A stretch of 64,000 nucleotides of DNA, taken from contig CAZHMD010000013.1 of assembly GCA_964533735.1 (NCBI GenBank), positions 9,614 through 73,613 on the forward strand, given 5' to 3'. A program made the translations under genes and the position numbers. The DNA comes from UBA6107 sp964533735. Its GTDB lineage: Bacteria; Chloroflexota; Anaerolineae; Anaerolineales; Anaerolineaceae. Positions 16,269 through 25,054 of the stretch are shown one piece after another. The notes beneath the pieces are model-generated. The model had not been told where the DNA came from, searched no databases, and saw nothing but the letters and a program-made list of their open reading frames with translations. Numbering within the stretch: the first letter of the stretch is position 1; the number at the start of each line of letters is the position of its first letter.

Positions 16269-18953
16269 TTATTCGATCAATTTTTGCCGCCGGGCGAAAT
16301 CCACCGCTTCATCGCGGGAGTGCACATCCAGCTTATTATAGATGCTCTTGATGTGGAATCTAACGGTGTTCGCAGAAACAGTCAGTCCTTCGGCGATCTC
16401 GGTACTGGTCTTGTGGGTGGCGAGGTAACTGAGGATCTCTTTCTCGCGCGTACTTAACCCGGCTGATTTTTGTTGTTTTAACCCAACGTGGTTCTTTGCA
16501 TCTCCCGGGAGATCCAGATTTGGATATGCCTTTGCCAACCCCAGTATAAAGTCGATGTCTGCAGCCAGGGACGGTTCGAAGGTTAACCCTTCCAGCAATT
16601 CAATGCCTGCTTCGTCTTTATCCAGAAGTATGGAATAGGCGCGTTCAGCCAGTATAAACTCAAGGGCTTTGCAGAGGTGTTTCAGGGCTTCCTCATTGTC
16701 CCCCAACCTGAAGTAGCAGATCGCCTGCATTACCTGAGCATCTGCAACGTACATGCGGGTACCGGTTCTTTCGGAATCTTTCTGAACCAACGCGAGCCAC
16801 TTTAATGCTTCTGGGTATCGCTTGTTGGTATACAGGATTCTCGCACGCGCCCGGCACAGGATGGCATCAGAATGGTTGAAATCACTTTCACTCATCTCCT
16901 CCTGTATATTAAACCATCTGCAATTGGATTTCAAGCGCCCAGGTTCAACACCTAACAAGATCAAATAGGCGTCCAGATAATTTAAATACCACGTGGAAAC
17001 CAGCGAAGTTAATGGCCTCAGATCTTCCAGTATCTTGAAAACCTCTTCTTTGTGACCCATTTTCCACAAGACCGCGCTTTTTATCCCCTGAGTGGTAATG
17101 GTGGTATCTGCCTGGTGCCATTGTTGACCCAGCCTGACGCCTTCATCAGCCATTTCAATTGCGGAAGCGAAATTGCCACGAAACAAGAATACCTCGGCAC
17201 GGTTGGCATAGAGATTACCCAATGCCGGATAACGCTCTGCCTGGCCGGGGTTTTTCTCCAACACTTTTTTTATCGTTGCAGCTGTCAATAAATCCGCTTG
17301 TTGAATCTGACCCATCATAAGCAATAACCTGACTTTTGCTGAAGAAGCCAGGATGTAAATATGCATACAATCGCCGTGATAACAAGTTTCAACAGCTTCG
17401 CTGTAAGCTTCGAGAGCTTCCGTGTGCATCCCGCCGCCTTCCAAAGCATTGGCAAGAGAAATTAAAGTAACCCCTCGATTTAAAGTATCCTTACAGTCTA
17501 GATTGATCAATGCCTGGCTGGCGGCTTTAATGGTCTTCTCGTTATCTCCCCTTAACCAGTGGATATAAGACTGAACCGCCAGCATCCTGCCTACAACCAT
17601 ACGCCGTTCACTTTTCAGGCTCATGGTTCTGAGGGAGTTCTCGGCGATTAATAGATAATGTTCAGCATCCTCACATCTGCCGGTATAGGCAAGCAGCCAC
17701 GCATTAGCAATGGGTAATTCAGGTCTGGATTGAAGGACGGCTACTGGCAGCTTGCTGACCAGTTCAGATTGCCTTACAAGCTCGGAATTATCCATCATTA
17801 GGAAGATATTATTTTCGACCAGAGAGACTGCCCGGTCATAATCTTCACAACGAAGCGCATGATCAACCGCGGCAGTAACACGGCCATTCTTTTCGTACCA
17901 TTCACTCGCCCTGGCATGCAGCTTGCGGACCCGGTCTGCGGGCAATTGTTTTAACCTTACGCGCAAAAGATGCAAAAACAAACCGTGGAAGCGATACCAC
18001 TCACGCTGCTCATCCACGGGCATGAGGAAAAGGTTTTCCTGTTCCAACTGTTTGAGTAATTTATTGGCATCATCACGCCCGGTAACGCAGGCACACAAGG
18101 ATGCGTTAAGCGAATCCAGGATGGAAATACCCATCAAAAAATCCTGCACGTCTGGCAGCAGTACGGTGAAAACTTCTGAAACCAGGTAATCGTGGATTAA
18201 AGGGTTCGAGATATCAATTGCCAGGATTCCATTTTTATCTGCCGCAGCGATCGCTGCCAATTGGATCCCGAATACCCAACCCTCGGATTTTTCAACCAGG
18301 GTATTCACATCCTGTAGTGAAAATTCGGGTAAATTCATTTTGTGGAATAAGTCGCAGGTTTCGTTAGTTGAAAACTCCAGTTCACCCACGCGAATTTCGA
18401 TAAGACCGCCCTTGGCGCGTAATTTTGCCAGGGGCCAATCCGGTTCCTGGTGACTGGTAATGACCATATTCATGTTCGCGGGAAGATGTTCTACCAGGAA
18501 TTTCAGTTCAGACAGAATTACCTGATTGGTGACGTGATGCAGGTCGTCCATAACGATGACGATACTGCGTTTCGCCCGAGACATCTTGTTAATCATGTGA
18601 ACGAGGCTTCGATGAATATCGATATCCTGTAGTTCAGGATGATAGAAATTCACCGGACTAACGAATTTAGGAAGGACAACCTGGATGGCAGCCATAAGAT
18701 ATTGCCAAAACGTGGAAGGATGGTTATCTGTTTCTTCAACTGAAAACCAGGCAACCTCGCCATTATGAAGATGAGCCCATTCACTGACCAGTGAGGATTT
18801 TCCAAAACCCGGAGGAGCTAGCACCAGGGCAACTTTTACATCCGGATCAAACACCCGGTTCAATTTATGGATCAACCGCAGGCGCGTTACAACATCCGCG
18901 TTTTGCGGTGGGATCTGTACTTTTGAGGTGAGGATGACGCGGTCTTGTTTCAT
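16269..18953 (-). CDS. second large MalT-type LuxR regulator
   Basis: An 894-residue protein with the same layout as the 928-residue regulator at 5.3 kb. Walker A is APPGFGKSS at 46-54, the Walker B-like VIVMDDLHH is near 140, the helical sensor region spans about 400-800, and the LuxR HTH is LSTREKEILSYLATHKTSTE followed by SANTVRFHIKSIYNKL. It is divergent from the peptide-binding-protein gene at 19299, so it likely senses peptides or a nutrient and controls that uptake system (inference from position). No Shine-Dalgarno is visible before ATG 18953; TAGACT about 22-27 nt upstream could be the -10. Confidence 0.9.
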   Translation of the reverse strand: MKQDRVILTSKVQIPPQNADVVTRLRLIHKLNRVFDPDVKVALVLAPPGFGKSSLVSEWAHLHNGEVAWFSVEETDNHPSTFWQYLMAAIQVVLPKFVSPVNFYHPELQDIDIHRSLVHMINKMSRAKRSIVIVMDDLHHVTNQVILSELKFLVEHLPANMNMVITSHQEPDWPLAKLRAKGGLIEIRVGELEFSTNETCDLFHKMNLPEFSLQDVNTLVEKSEGWVFGIQLAAIAAADKNGILAIDISNPLIHDYLVSEVFTVLLPDVQDFLMGISILDSLNASLCACVTGRDDANKLLKQLEQENLFLMPVDEQREWYRFHGLFLHLLRVRLKQLPADRVRKLHARASEWYEKNGRVTAAVDHALRCEDYDRAVSLVENNIFLMMDNSELVRQSELVSKLPVAVLQSRPELPIANAWLLAYTGRCEDAEHYLLIAENSLRTMSLKSERRMVVGRMLAVQSYIHWLRGDNEKTIKAASQALINLDCKDTLNRGVTLISLANALEGGGMHTEALEAYSEAVETCYHGDCMHIYILASSAKVRLLLMMGQIQQADLLTAATIKKVLEKNPGQAERYPALGNLYANRAEVFLFRGNFASAIEMADEGVRLGQQWHQADTTITTQGIKSAVLWKMGHKEEVFKILEDLRPLTSLVSTWYLNYLDAYLILLGVEPGRLKSNCRWFNIQEEMSESDFNHSDAILCRARARILYTNKRYPEALKWLALVQKDSERTGTRMYVADAQVMQAICYFRLGDNEEALKHLCKALEFILAERAYSILLDKDEAGIELLEGLTFEPSLAADIDFILGLAKAYPNLDLPGDAKNHVGLKQQKSAGLSTREKEILSYLATHKTSTEIAEGLTVSANTVRFHIKSIYNKLDVHSRDEAVDFARRQKLIE

Positions 18954-19298
18954 ATTGAGACAGGCTGCAAATAAGTCTAAATTCCGATGATTAATTATAG
19001 ATTAATAAAAAATTTCCAATGCGATTTATTTTGTATTCACTAAAGTCTGATTCAGACCAATATTAAATTCATGATGAGTGCGTTAATCTGAAATTAAGAC
19101 TGGTACCCAAAATAACCACCCAAATAAGGGGAAGAAAAGCGCTCAAGCAATCCTTAAGATAAATGTGACATAAAGCCACCAACCGGTGGGATTCTCGTAA
19201 TCACCTTACCAAAGTTTAGAAAAAAAAAGGAGGTAACTATCAAGTATGTAGATATGTTCGCATCAATAAACGCCCAATTTACGAATCGGAGGAGTTAC
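18954..19298. promoter_or_regulatory. divergent control region of the MalT-type regulator and peptide transporter
   Basis: An AT-rich region of 345 bp. GTCTGA-T-TCAGAC (19045-19057) is a perfect small dyad suitable for a regulator dimer. CCACC and GGTGG (about 19176-19190) form a short hairpin. A strong AAGGAGG at 19227-19233 is followed by an immediate ATG-TAG start-stop pair (19246-19251), and a second GGAGGAG precedes the real start of the binding protein at 19299. Confidence 0.45.
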
Positions 19299-20975
19299 AT
19301 GAAATCAAGTCGTTGGTTCAAAGGAATAGTTTTGATCATTGTTCTGGCAATGGTCCTGGCTGCCTGCCAAAAAGCGCCGGAGGCACCAAGCCAGACAATC
19401 CGTGTCAATATGGGGACGTTCCCCGATTTGATCGACCCGCAAAAAAGTTCATTCATTAATGAAATCGCGACCCTGCAAAACATCTACGAAGGTCTGACGC
19501 GATTGAACACCAAGATGGAAACTGAACCGGCTGCCGCGGAGAAATGGGAATACAACGCGGACGCCACCGAGATCACATTTACATTACGGAAGAACCTCAA
19601 GTACAGCGATGGCAGCCTACTGAACGCCAAACGCTTTGAGTACGCCCTGTTCCGCTTGTTGGACCCCGCAACCGCTGGTGAGTATTCCGGTGCCATCGAT
19701 ACAGTGGTTGGCGCTGTGGCTTACCGCAATGGTGACCTGGCTGATCCGGCTGCGCTGCAAACCTTGAAAGAAGCTGTAGCGATCAAAGCGCTGGATACCA
19801 AGGGAGAGGCATGCACCGACTATGAACAAAAAGACTGCCTTATCCTGAAGCTCAACCTGACCCAGCCTACTCCTTATATGCACACAATCCTCTACATGTG
19901 GGTAGCCTATCCTGTGAAACAGGAATTAGTGGAAGCCGGTGGAGAAACCTGGTGGTTAACCGCCTCGAACCATGTGGGTAATGGACCCTTCAAGCTGGTT
20001 GGAATGGAACAAGCCTCCTATATGACTTTCGAACCCAATCCGAACTACTGGCGCGGCGTCCCCAAGTTCAACCTGGATTTCCGCTACATCGTTGATACCG
20101 CGGTTGCTTTTGAAGCCTATAAGAATGACGAGTTTGATGTTATCCCGTTAGCGGCTGAAGATCTACTGACCGTCCAGGCAGATGAAGTGCTCAACGCCCA
20201 GGCACAAATCTACGCTGGTTCCTGCACATATGCCTTCTTCTTCCCGCCATTCAAGGAACCCTTTACAGATCCCAAGGTGCGCCAGGCATTTGCGTATGCA
20301 ACAGACCGCGACGCCTGGGTATCTGACATTATGCAAGGTCTTGGGACTTCTACATTGACCTGGATTCCCGAAGGCTGGCCTGGCTATGATGACAGTGAAG
20401 ACCGCTGGGCTTATGATCCCGAAAAAGCCAAGCAGGCACTGGCAGAATCCACTTATGGCAGCGTTGAAAATCTGCCTGAGATCAAATTAACCTTCAGCGA
20501 CTCACCCCGCAACCGCACCCGCTTTGAGTGGCTGGCGAACAACTGGAAAGAAAGTCTGGGTGTTGAAGTGGTATTGGACCCAACTGAGGCAACCACCTAC
20601 ACTGCCTTGACCAAAGAAAAAGAAACCATGCCGCAGACATTTTACCTGGGCTGGTGCGCGGATTATCCTGATCCACAAAACTGGCTGAGCATCTACTGGA
20701 TGACGTCTTCTCCATATGCTGAAAAATACGGATATTCCAATCCAGCAATGGATGAACTCATGATGCAGGCAGATGTTGAGATGGATCCCGCAAAACGTAT
20801 GCAGCTCTACGTTGACGCTCAGAAACTGCTTGTGGCAGATGCGGTGAACGCCTTCATGTACAACAGGGTAAATTCCTACCTGATCAAACCATGGGTCAAG
20901 GGTTTTGTGACCACCCCGATGGACGCTGGCTGGCCCGGACAAATGGACCCGCTCACCATCACGATCGAAAAGTAA
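19299..20975 (+). CDS. peptide ABC transporter substrate-binding lipoprotein (SBP_bac_5)
   Basis: A 558-residue extracellular solute-binding protein. The signal peptide ends in VLAAC with the lipidated Cys at 23. The family 5 pattern follows: TFPDLIDPQKS near the start, AEKWEYNADATEITFTLRKN, the WVGNGPF-like HVGNGPFKLVG, and PNPNYWRG. Such proteins capture oligopeptides and pass them to Opp permeases. ATG 19299 is preferred to 19254 because GGAGGAG lies 6 nt upstream and the signal peptide starts there. A 12-bp hairpin separates it from the permease gene. A partner OppB-type permease and ATPases are not found in this window. Confidence 0.92.
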   Translation: MKSSRWFKGIVLIIVLAMVLAACQKAPEAPSQTIRVNMGTFPDLIDPQKSSFINEIATLQNIYEGLTRLNTKMETEPAAAEKWEYNADATEITFTLRKNLKYSDGSLLNAKRFEYALFRLLDPATAGEYSGAIDTVVGAVAYRNGDLADPAALQTLKEAVAIKALDTKGEACTDYEQKDCLILKLNLTQPTPYMHTILYMWVAYPVKQELVEAGGETWWLTASNHVGNGPFKLVGMEQASYMTFEPNPNYWRGVPKFNLDFRYIVDTAVAFEAYKNDEFDVIPLAAEDLLTVQADEVLNAQAQIYAGSCTYAFFFPPFKEPFTDPKVRQAFAYATDRDAWVSDIMQGLGTSTLTWIPEGWPGYDDSEDRWAYDPEKAKQALAESTYGSVENLPEIKLTFSDSPRNRTRFEWLANNWKESLGVEVVLDPTEATTYTALTKEKETMPQTFYLGWCADYPDPQNWLSIYWMTSSPYAEKYGYSNPAMDELMMQADVEMDPAKRMQLYVDAQKLLVADAVNAFMYNRVNSYLIKPWVKGFVTTPMDAGWPGQMDPLTITIEK

Positions 20976-20990
20976 TTTCAACTACAAAAA

Positions 20991-21018
20991 GGTCTGGCTG
21001 GTGAAAACCAGCCAGACC
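20991..21018 (+). terminator. intercistronic 12-bp hairpin with GAAA tetraloop
   Basis: GGTCTGGCTGGT and ACCAGCCAGACC close a GAAA loop. A-rich, not U-rich, sequence follows, so it more likely protects the upstream binding-protein mRNA or causes partial read-through than fully terminates. Confidence 0.6.
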
Positions 21019-21102
21019 AAAAATGAATAGCATCTTCGCAATCATCCAACATTTTTATTTTTTTGATCTGTTTGTCACAAGATTTGAATGAGAGGCAATA
21101 AA

Positions 21103-22092
21103 ATGGCAGTTATCACACAAACCAAGAGTCAAATCGTGAGCTTAAACGAGCTTACCACACCGCCGCGTAGCCTGTTCAAAGACGCCTGGTCCCGCCTGAG
21201 CCGCAACAAAGGCGCAGTGGTTTCCATGGTGATCATTGTCATTTTCTTTCTCATCGCGTTGTTTGCCAATGTGATCGTACCTCACAACCCGCTGGAGATA
21301 ACCTCAGGTAAAAAATTCCTGCCACCAGTGTGGGTGGCAGAAGGACCGACCGGAGCCGCAGGTGAAGCATCTTATATATTCGGTACCGACAGCCTGGGCA
21401 GGGATGTCTTGAGCCGCACGATCTACGGCGCACGCGTTTCCATGATCGTGGGGCTTGTTCCAACAGCTATCATCCTACTGGTCGGCACCATTGTGGGCTT
21501 GTATTCTGGGTATGCTGGCGGGAAGGTAGATAACCTGCTGATGCGCCTCACGGATGTGATCTACGCATTCCCCGACCTGCTCTTTTTTATTATTGTAATG
21601 ATCGCTCTGCGCGATACAGCCCTGGGACAGATGTTGAACGGTTTGCTGCTGTTATTCAGCGCGCTGGCATTCGTTAACTGGGTTGGCGTGGCGCGCATTG
21701 TGCGCGGACAGGTGCTGTCACTCAAAGAGAAGGAATTTGTGGAAGCTGCGCGCGCCATTGGCGCGAAAAAAAGCCGAATCATGTTCCGCCACCTGCTTCC
21801 TAACAGCCTGGGTCCGGTCATCATCATCGCTGCCACTTCCATTCCCATGATGATCATCACTGAAGCCATTTTGGGTTACCTCGGTCTTGGTTTGCGCCCA
21901 TCGACCAACCAGGCAGATTTCTTCCTGACCTCGTGGGGCTCTTTACTCCTCGACGGGCAAACTGCCATCAATGCACAGCCATGGGCTCTGCTGACCCCGG
22001 CCATATTTGTGGCAATCATTGTGCTCTCATTCACTTTCCTTGGCGATGGACTGCGCGATGCCTTTGATCCCCGTTTGCAGGGAACCCAGTAA
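21103..22092 (+). CDS. OppC-type peptide ABC transporter permease
   Basis: A 329-residue permease. The N-terminal OppC_N segment includes DAWSRLSRNKGAVVSM. About six membrane spans are present, and the BPD_transp_1 EAA loop EAARAIGAKKSRIMFRHLLP lies near 225-245. FGTDSLGRDVLSRTIYGARVS is the usual DppC/OppC signature. It forms half of the membrane channel; the other half (OppB) normally precedes it but is absent. ATG 21103 is preferred to 21088 because AGAGGC lies about 6 nt before it. It is followed by a long terminator, so no ATPase genes belong to this transcript. Confidence 0.9.
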   Translation: MAVITQTKSQIVSLNELTTPPRSLFKDAWSRLSRNKGAVVSMVIIVIFFLIALFANVIVPHNPLEITSGKKFLPPVWVAEGPTGAAGEASYIFGTDSLGRDVLSRTIYGARVSMIVGLVPTAIILLVGTIVGLYSGYAGGKVDNLLMRLTDVIYAFPDLLFFIIVMIALRDTALGQMLNGLLLLFSALAFVNWVGVARIVRGQVLSLKEKEFVEAARAIGAKKSRIMFRHLLPNSLGPVIIIAATSIPMMIITEAILGYLGLGLRPSTNQADFFLTSWGSLLLDGQTAINAQPWALLTPAIFVAIIVLSFTFLGDGLRDAFDPRLQGTQ

Positions 22093-22183
22093 TCGGCAAG
22101 ATTAACGTAGAGGACTTAATTTTATCTTCAACAAACATTCCCTGGACCTGATCTGATTCGTTTCTGGTCCCTTGATCCTCCTT

Positions 22184-22222
22184 ATGATTTGGACCGGTGG
22201 TGTGACCGGTCTAAATCATTTT
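22184..22222 (+). terminator. intrinsic terminator after the OppC-type gene
   Basis: A 15-bp stem (22184-22198 with 22205-22219, one G-U pair) and a GGTGTG loop, followed by TTTTAAT. Confidence 0.85.
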
Positions 22223-22383
22223 AATGGTGTATTCGACCTATAAGAAAGGTGGCCTATTTCTTAAAGGTTAGATTCGATAGATCAAATAACTATTCGGAGG
22301 GTTATTCTGGATGGAACAGAAGCGCCATAATCTCTGTATAATAATGAAATGGTGGGGGTTTCCCCAACAGACAGGAGAAGAAA

Positions 22384-23583
22384 ATGAGAAGGTCGTTGCG
22401 ATACTTGGTCCTTGTGATAGTGTTCCTTTTTGGACTTGTTTCTTGTAATTTTCCCTTTGGCAGCCAATCCACAACACCTGATGAGAATGCGATCAATACC
22501 TCAGTTGCTCAAACCCTGATTGCCCTTGACGGACCAGCCTCCACGGAAGCGGTCAATCTCCCAACAGCAGGTGCGCCACCCACCATTACCTCTGCTCCAC
22601 TACCCACCGCTGGTTTACCCACTGTTGGTCCGACAGTTTCACCGCCAACACTGACTCCCACCCAGGATACCTGTAACCGCGCCGAATGGGTCGAAGATGT
22701 GACGATTCCGGATGGAAGCGTTTTGCTGCCAAACAAAGACTTTGTTAAAACCTGGCGGGTCAAGAACGTCGGCACCTGTACCTGGACAACCAGTTATGCA
22801 GTGGTTTATTTCAGTGGTGATCAAATGGGCGCACCGGCAGCTACCAGCCTACTTGGTAACATAGCCCCAGGAGCCACAGTTGACCTTTCAGTTAATATGA
22901 AATCCCCTGGCACCAATGGTGAATATACGGGAAACTTTAAACTGCGCAGTGATACCGGACTCATTTTTGGTACCGGGTCCTCCTTCAACTCCCCCATTTA
23001 TGCCCAAATTAAAGTGAGTTCCATCATGCTTCTGCCCGGGCTTGATTTTAGCGGGATCATTGAATTGATGCCGCTTGAGACCCTGGTTTATAATTTTGCC
23101 AGCAATTACTGCTCAGCCAGCTGGCGCAATGCTACCGCACCCGGTACCCTGCCGTGCCCCGGCTCCACCTCGGACGCAACCGGTTACGTTGTACGCAACG
23201 ATGATCCAAAGCTCTCCAATGGCACCACTTACAATGGCGTTGCCCTGGTCACTCACCCGCAATGGATTGCGGGCGGCTCAATTTCGGGCACATTCCCTGT
23301 ACTAGCGGTGCAAAATGGGATGAAATTCCGTGCCACGCTTGGCTGCCGCTTTGACGGCTCGGCGTGTGCTGTGCGCTACTTCCTGCGCTATTACGAAGAG
23401 GGAGTGGCAGGATTGAAGCAATTAAACCAGTGGGATCTGGATTACGCGGATGCTCCCCTGAAAGTTGATGTTGACCTTTCCTCGCTCGCCGGCAAGAATA
23501 TCATCTTTGTGCTTCAGGTTGTTGCGCTTGACAGCCCCGACCAGGATTGGGCTCAATGGGTTAACCCCAGGATCATAAAGTAA
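22384..23583 (+). CDS. lipoprotein with BRCA1-neighbour (NBR1-type) Ig-like domain
   Basis: A 399-residue lipoprotein: hydrophobic signal with GLVSC (Cys 21), then a Pro/Thr-rich linker (about 45-97). An Ig-like domain of the N_BRCA1_IG type follows (about 100-205) with the hallmark KTWRVKNVGTCTWTTSYAVV, a MGAPAAT segment, NIAPGATVDLSV and a GEYTGNFKLRSDTG ending. The C-terminal half (about 220-399) is an unassigned beta-rich domain. In Chloroflexota this Ig domain is common in exported proteins; ligand unknown. CAGGAGAAGAAA precedes ATG, and a TATAAT at 22337-22342 is a plausible -10. A strong terminator ends the unit. Confidence 0.8.
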   Translation: MRRSLRYLVLVIVFLFGLVSCNFPFGSQSTTPDENAINTSVAQTLIALDGPASTEAVNLPTAGAPPTITSAPLPTAGLPTVGPTVSPPTLTPTQDTCNRAEWVEDVTIPDGSVLLPNKDFVKTWRVKNVGTCTWTTSYAVVYFSGDQMGAPAATSLLGNIAPGATVDLSVNMKSPGTNGEYTGNFKLRSDTGLIFGTGSSFNSPIYAQIKVSSIMLLPGLDFSGIIELMPLETLVYNFASNYCSASWRNATAPGTLPCPGSTSDATGYVVRNDDPKLSNGTTYNGVALVTHPQWIAGGSISGTFPVLAVQNGMKFRATLGCRFDGSACAVRYFLRYYEEGVAGLKQLNQWDLDYADAPLKVDVDLSSLAGKNIIFVLQVVALDSPDQDWAQWVNPRIIK

Positions 23584-23597
23584 GTTAGAGAACTCTA

Positions 23598-23629
23598 AAA
23601 AAAGAGAGTCCGCAAGGGCTCTCTTTTTT
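23598..23629 (+). terminator. strong intrinsic terminator
   Basis: GAGAGTCC and GGGCTCTC (one G-U pair) close a GCAA loop, extended by A6/T6. The run of six T follows the lipoprotein stop. Confidence 0.9.
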
Positions 23630-23633
23630 CTGT

Positions 23634-23639
23634 TAGAAT
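23634..23639 (+). promoter_or_regulatory. extended -10 placed 6 nt before the YabE-like start (leaderless)
   Basis: TG-T-TAGAAT, then six bases, then ATG 23646. No Shine-Dalgarno is present and the preceding sequence is the upstream terminator, so transcription must begin at or next to the AUG. Confidence 0.5.
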
Positions 23640-23645
23640 CGCAGT

Positions 23646-25043
23646 ATGTCTTACAAATTAAGGAGATTCCTATTGTTGGCATTGCCCATGGTGGGCATTG
23701 TAGCTGGCTACCTGTTGATGGCGCGACCGGTGACGCTCACAATCGATGGTCAGCGGGAGACAGTGACCACCCGAGCGCTGTCTGTGCGCGGAGTTTTACG
23801 CTCGGCAGGTATCCGCATCGCAGAGGGGGATTATGTTTCGCCTGATGCCGGTGCGTGGTTGAACAAAACCACAGATATTGTATTCAATCACGCGGGTCTT
23901 ATCCGTGTGTGGATCGATCCTCAGGGGGAGATCATTAGTGTAAACACAGGTGCCCGTACACCCGCGGAAATTGTCATTGCGGCGGGTGTTTCACCGGAGG
24001 AAGGTGACCTCTACCGGGTGAATGGACAAGTGGTGGATGCCGACCAGGAATTGAACCCGATGCGCGGTTTTATGCTGCAGTACACTCCCCAGGTTAAGTT
24101 GACAGTGAACTTGGATGGCGAAACGCTGGAGGTTTATTCCTCAGCGAGCACGCTGGGTGAGGCTTTGTGGCAGAGTGGCATCAGTCTGCTGGGTGGGGAT
24201 TATGTTGACCCTGCGTTGGATACACTGCTGACCGAAGCAATTGACGTTACCATCAAGCGTGGGCTGCCATTGATGATCACGGTTGATGGAAAAGAGTTGT
24301 CAGTTCTTTCAACCGCAGAAACGGTTGGTCAAGCCCTCCAACAGGCAGGCGTGAGCCTGCAGGACCTGGATTACAGCAAGCCGAGTGAATCTGAGGGGCT
24401 GCCGGAAGGCGGAAAAATTGAAGTCATCCGTGTGACTGAAGACATCCTGACTGAACAATATAATATTCCATTCGGTGTGGAATATGTAGCAGACCCGGCG
24501 TTAGGTGTGGGTGAACGCGTTGTAAAAGTTCAAGGCGAAAACGGGTTGCAAGTAGCAAAAGTGCGTGTGCGTTATGAGAACGGTAAAGAGGTTTCCCGAA
24601 CGAATGAGGGGGTGGTCATCCTCAAGCAGCCCGTCACACACCTGGAAGCTTACAGTTCACAATTTGCCCTGAATACCATCGATACACCCAACGGACCAAT
24701 GACCTACTATCACGCGGTCACCGTCACTGCCACTGCCTATTCTCCGTGTCGTTTAGGTATCCCCAATTATTGTAACAATGTAACTGCATCAGGAACCACA
24801 GTACACAGGGGTATCATCGCGGTGCACCTGGACTGGTACCGGATTCTAAAAGGGACACAAATTTATGTACCCGGTTACGGTATCGGGACGGTGGCAGACA
24901 CAGGATCATATCCGTATAACCATAACTGGATCGACCTGGGATATACAGACGAAGAATTTGAATTGTACGCGAAATTCATTCCAAGCATCACAGTGTATTT
25001 GCTGGCTCCAGCGCCATCCGGGTTCACAGGGGCTTTGCCATAA
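23646..25043 (+). CDS. YabE-like cell-wall protein (DUF348 x3, G5, 3D domain)
   Basis: A 465-residue secreted or membrane-tethered protein. A membrane segment (about 7-25) is followed by three DUF348 repeats (about 28-68, 150-190 and 207-247), each with the pattern TVDG ... GxALxxAGxxL. A G5 domain (about 262-335) includes NIPFGVEYVADPALGVGER. The C-terminal 3D domain (about 358-455) includes TATAYSP and ASGTTVHRGIIAVH, and its Asp residues appear in VADTGS and WIDLGY. These are features of YabE and Rpf-like wall lytic transglycosylases. In Bacillus yabE lies close to ksgA; here rsmA starts 12 bp downstream, so that linkage is preserved. Confidence 0.88.
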   Translation: MSYKLRRFLLLALPMVGIVAGYLLMARPVTLTIDGQRETVTTRALSVRGVLRSAGIRIAEGDYVSPDAGAWLNKTTDIVFNHAGLIRVWIDPQGEIISVNTGARTPAEIVIAAGVSPEEGDLYRVNGQVVDADQELNPMRGFMLQYTPQVKLTVNLDGETLEVYSSASTLGEALWQSGISLLGGDYVDPALDTLLTEAIDVTIKRGLPLMITVDGKELSVLSTAETVGQALQQAGVSLQDLDYSKPSESEGLPEGGKIEVIRVTEDILTEQYNIPFGVEYVADPALGVGERVVKVQGENGLQVAKVRVRYENGKEVSRTNEGVVILKQPVTHLEAYSSQFALNTIDTPNGPMTYYHAVTVTATAYSPCRLGIPNYCNNVTASGTTVHRGIIAVHLDWYRILKGTQIYVPGYGIGTVADTGSYPYNHNWIDLGYTDEEFELYAKFIPSITVYLLAPAPSGFTGALP

Positions 25044-25054
25044 AAACGCCGCAG

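Noticed and set aside
19246..19251. ATG-TAG start-stop pair after a strong AAGGAGG before the peptide-binding-protein gene
   Set aside because: Spacing of the Shine-Dalgarno to this ATG is long (about 12 nt) and nothing else suggests a regulatory minimal ORF; noted only as part of the leader.
22240..22275. AAGAAA / TTTCTT imperfect hairpin in the leader of the NBR1-type lipoprotein
   Set aside because: Short and AU-rich with no linked alternative structure or U-tract; not enough to call a regulatory element.
22311..22448. 45-codon plus-strand frame with a GGAGG upstream, overlapping the start of the NBR1-type lipoprotein
   Set aside because: It overlaps the TATAAT -10 and the start of a clear signal peptide in another frame, and its sequence shows no conserved feature. 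The GGAGG spacing is long. A leader peptide cannot be fully excluded, but there is no terminator or alternative pairing to support it.
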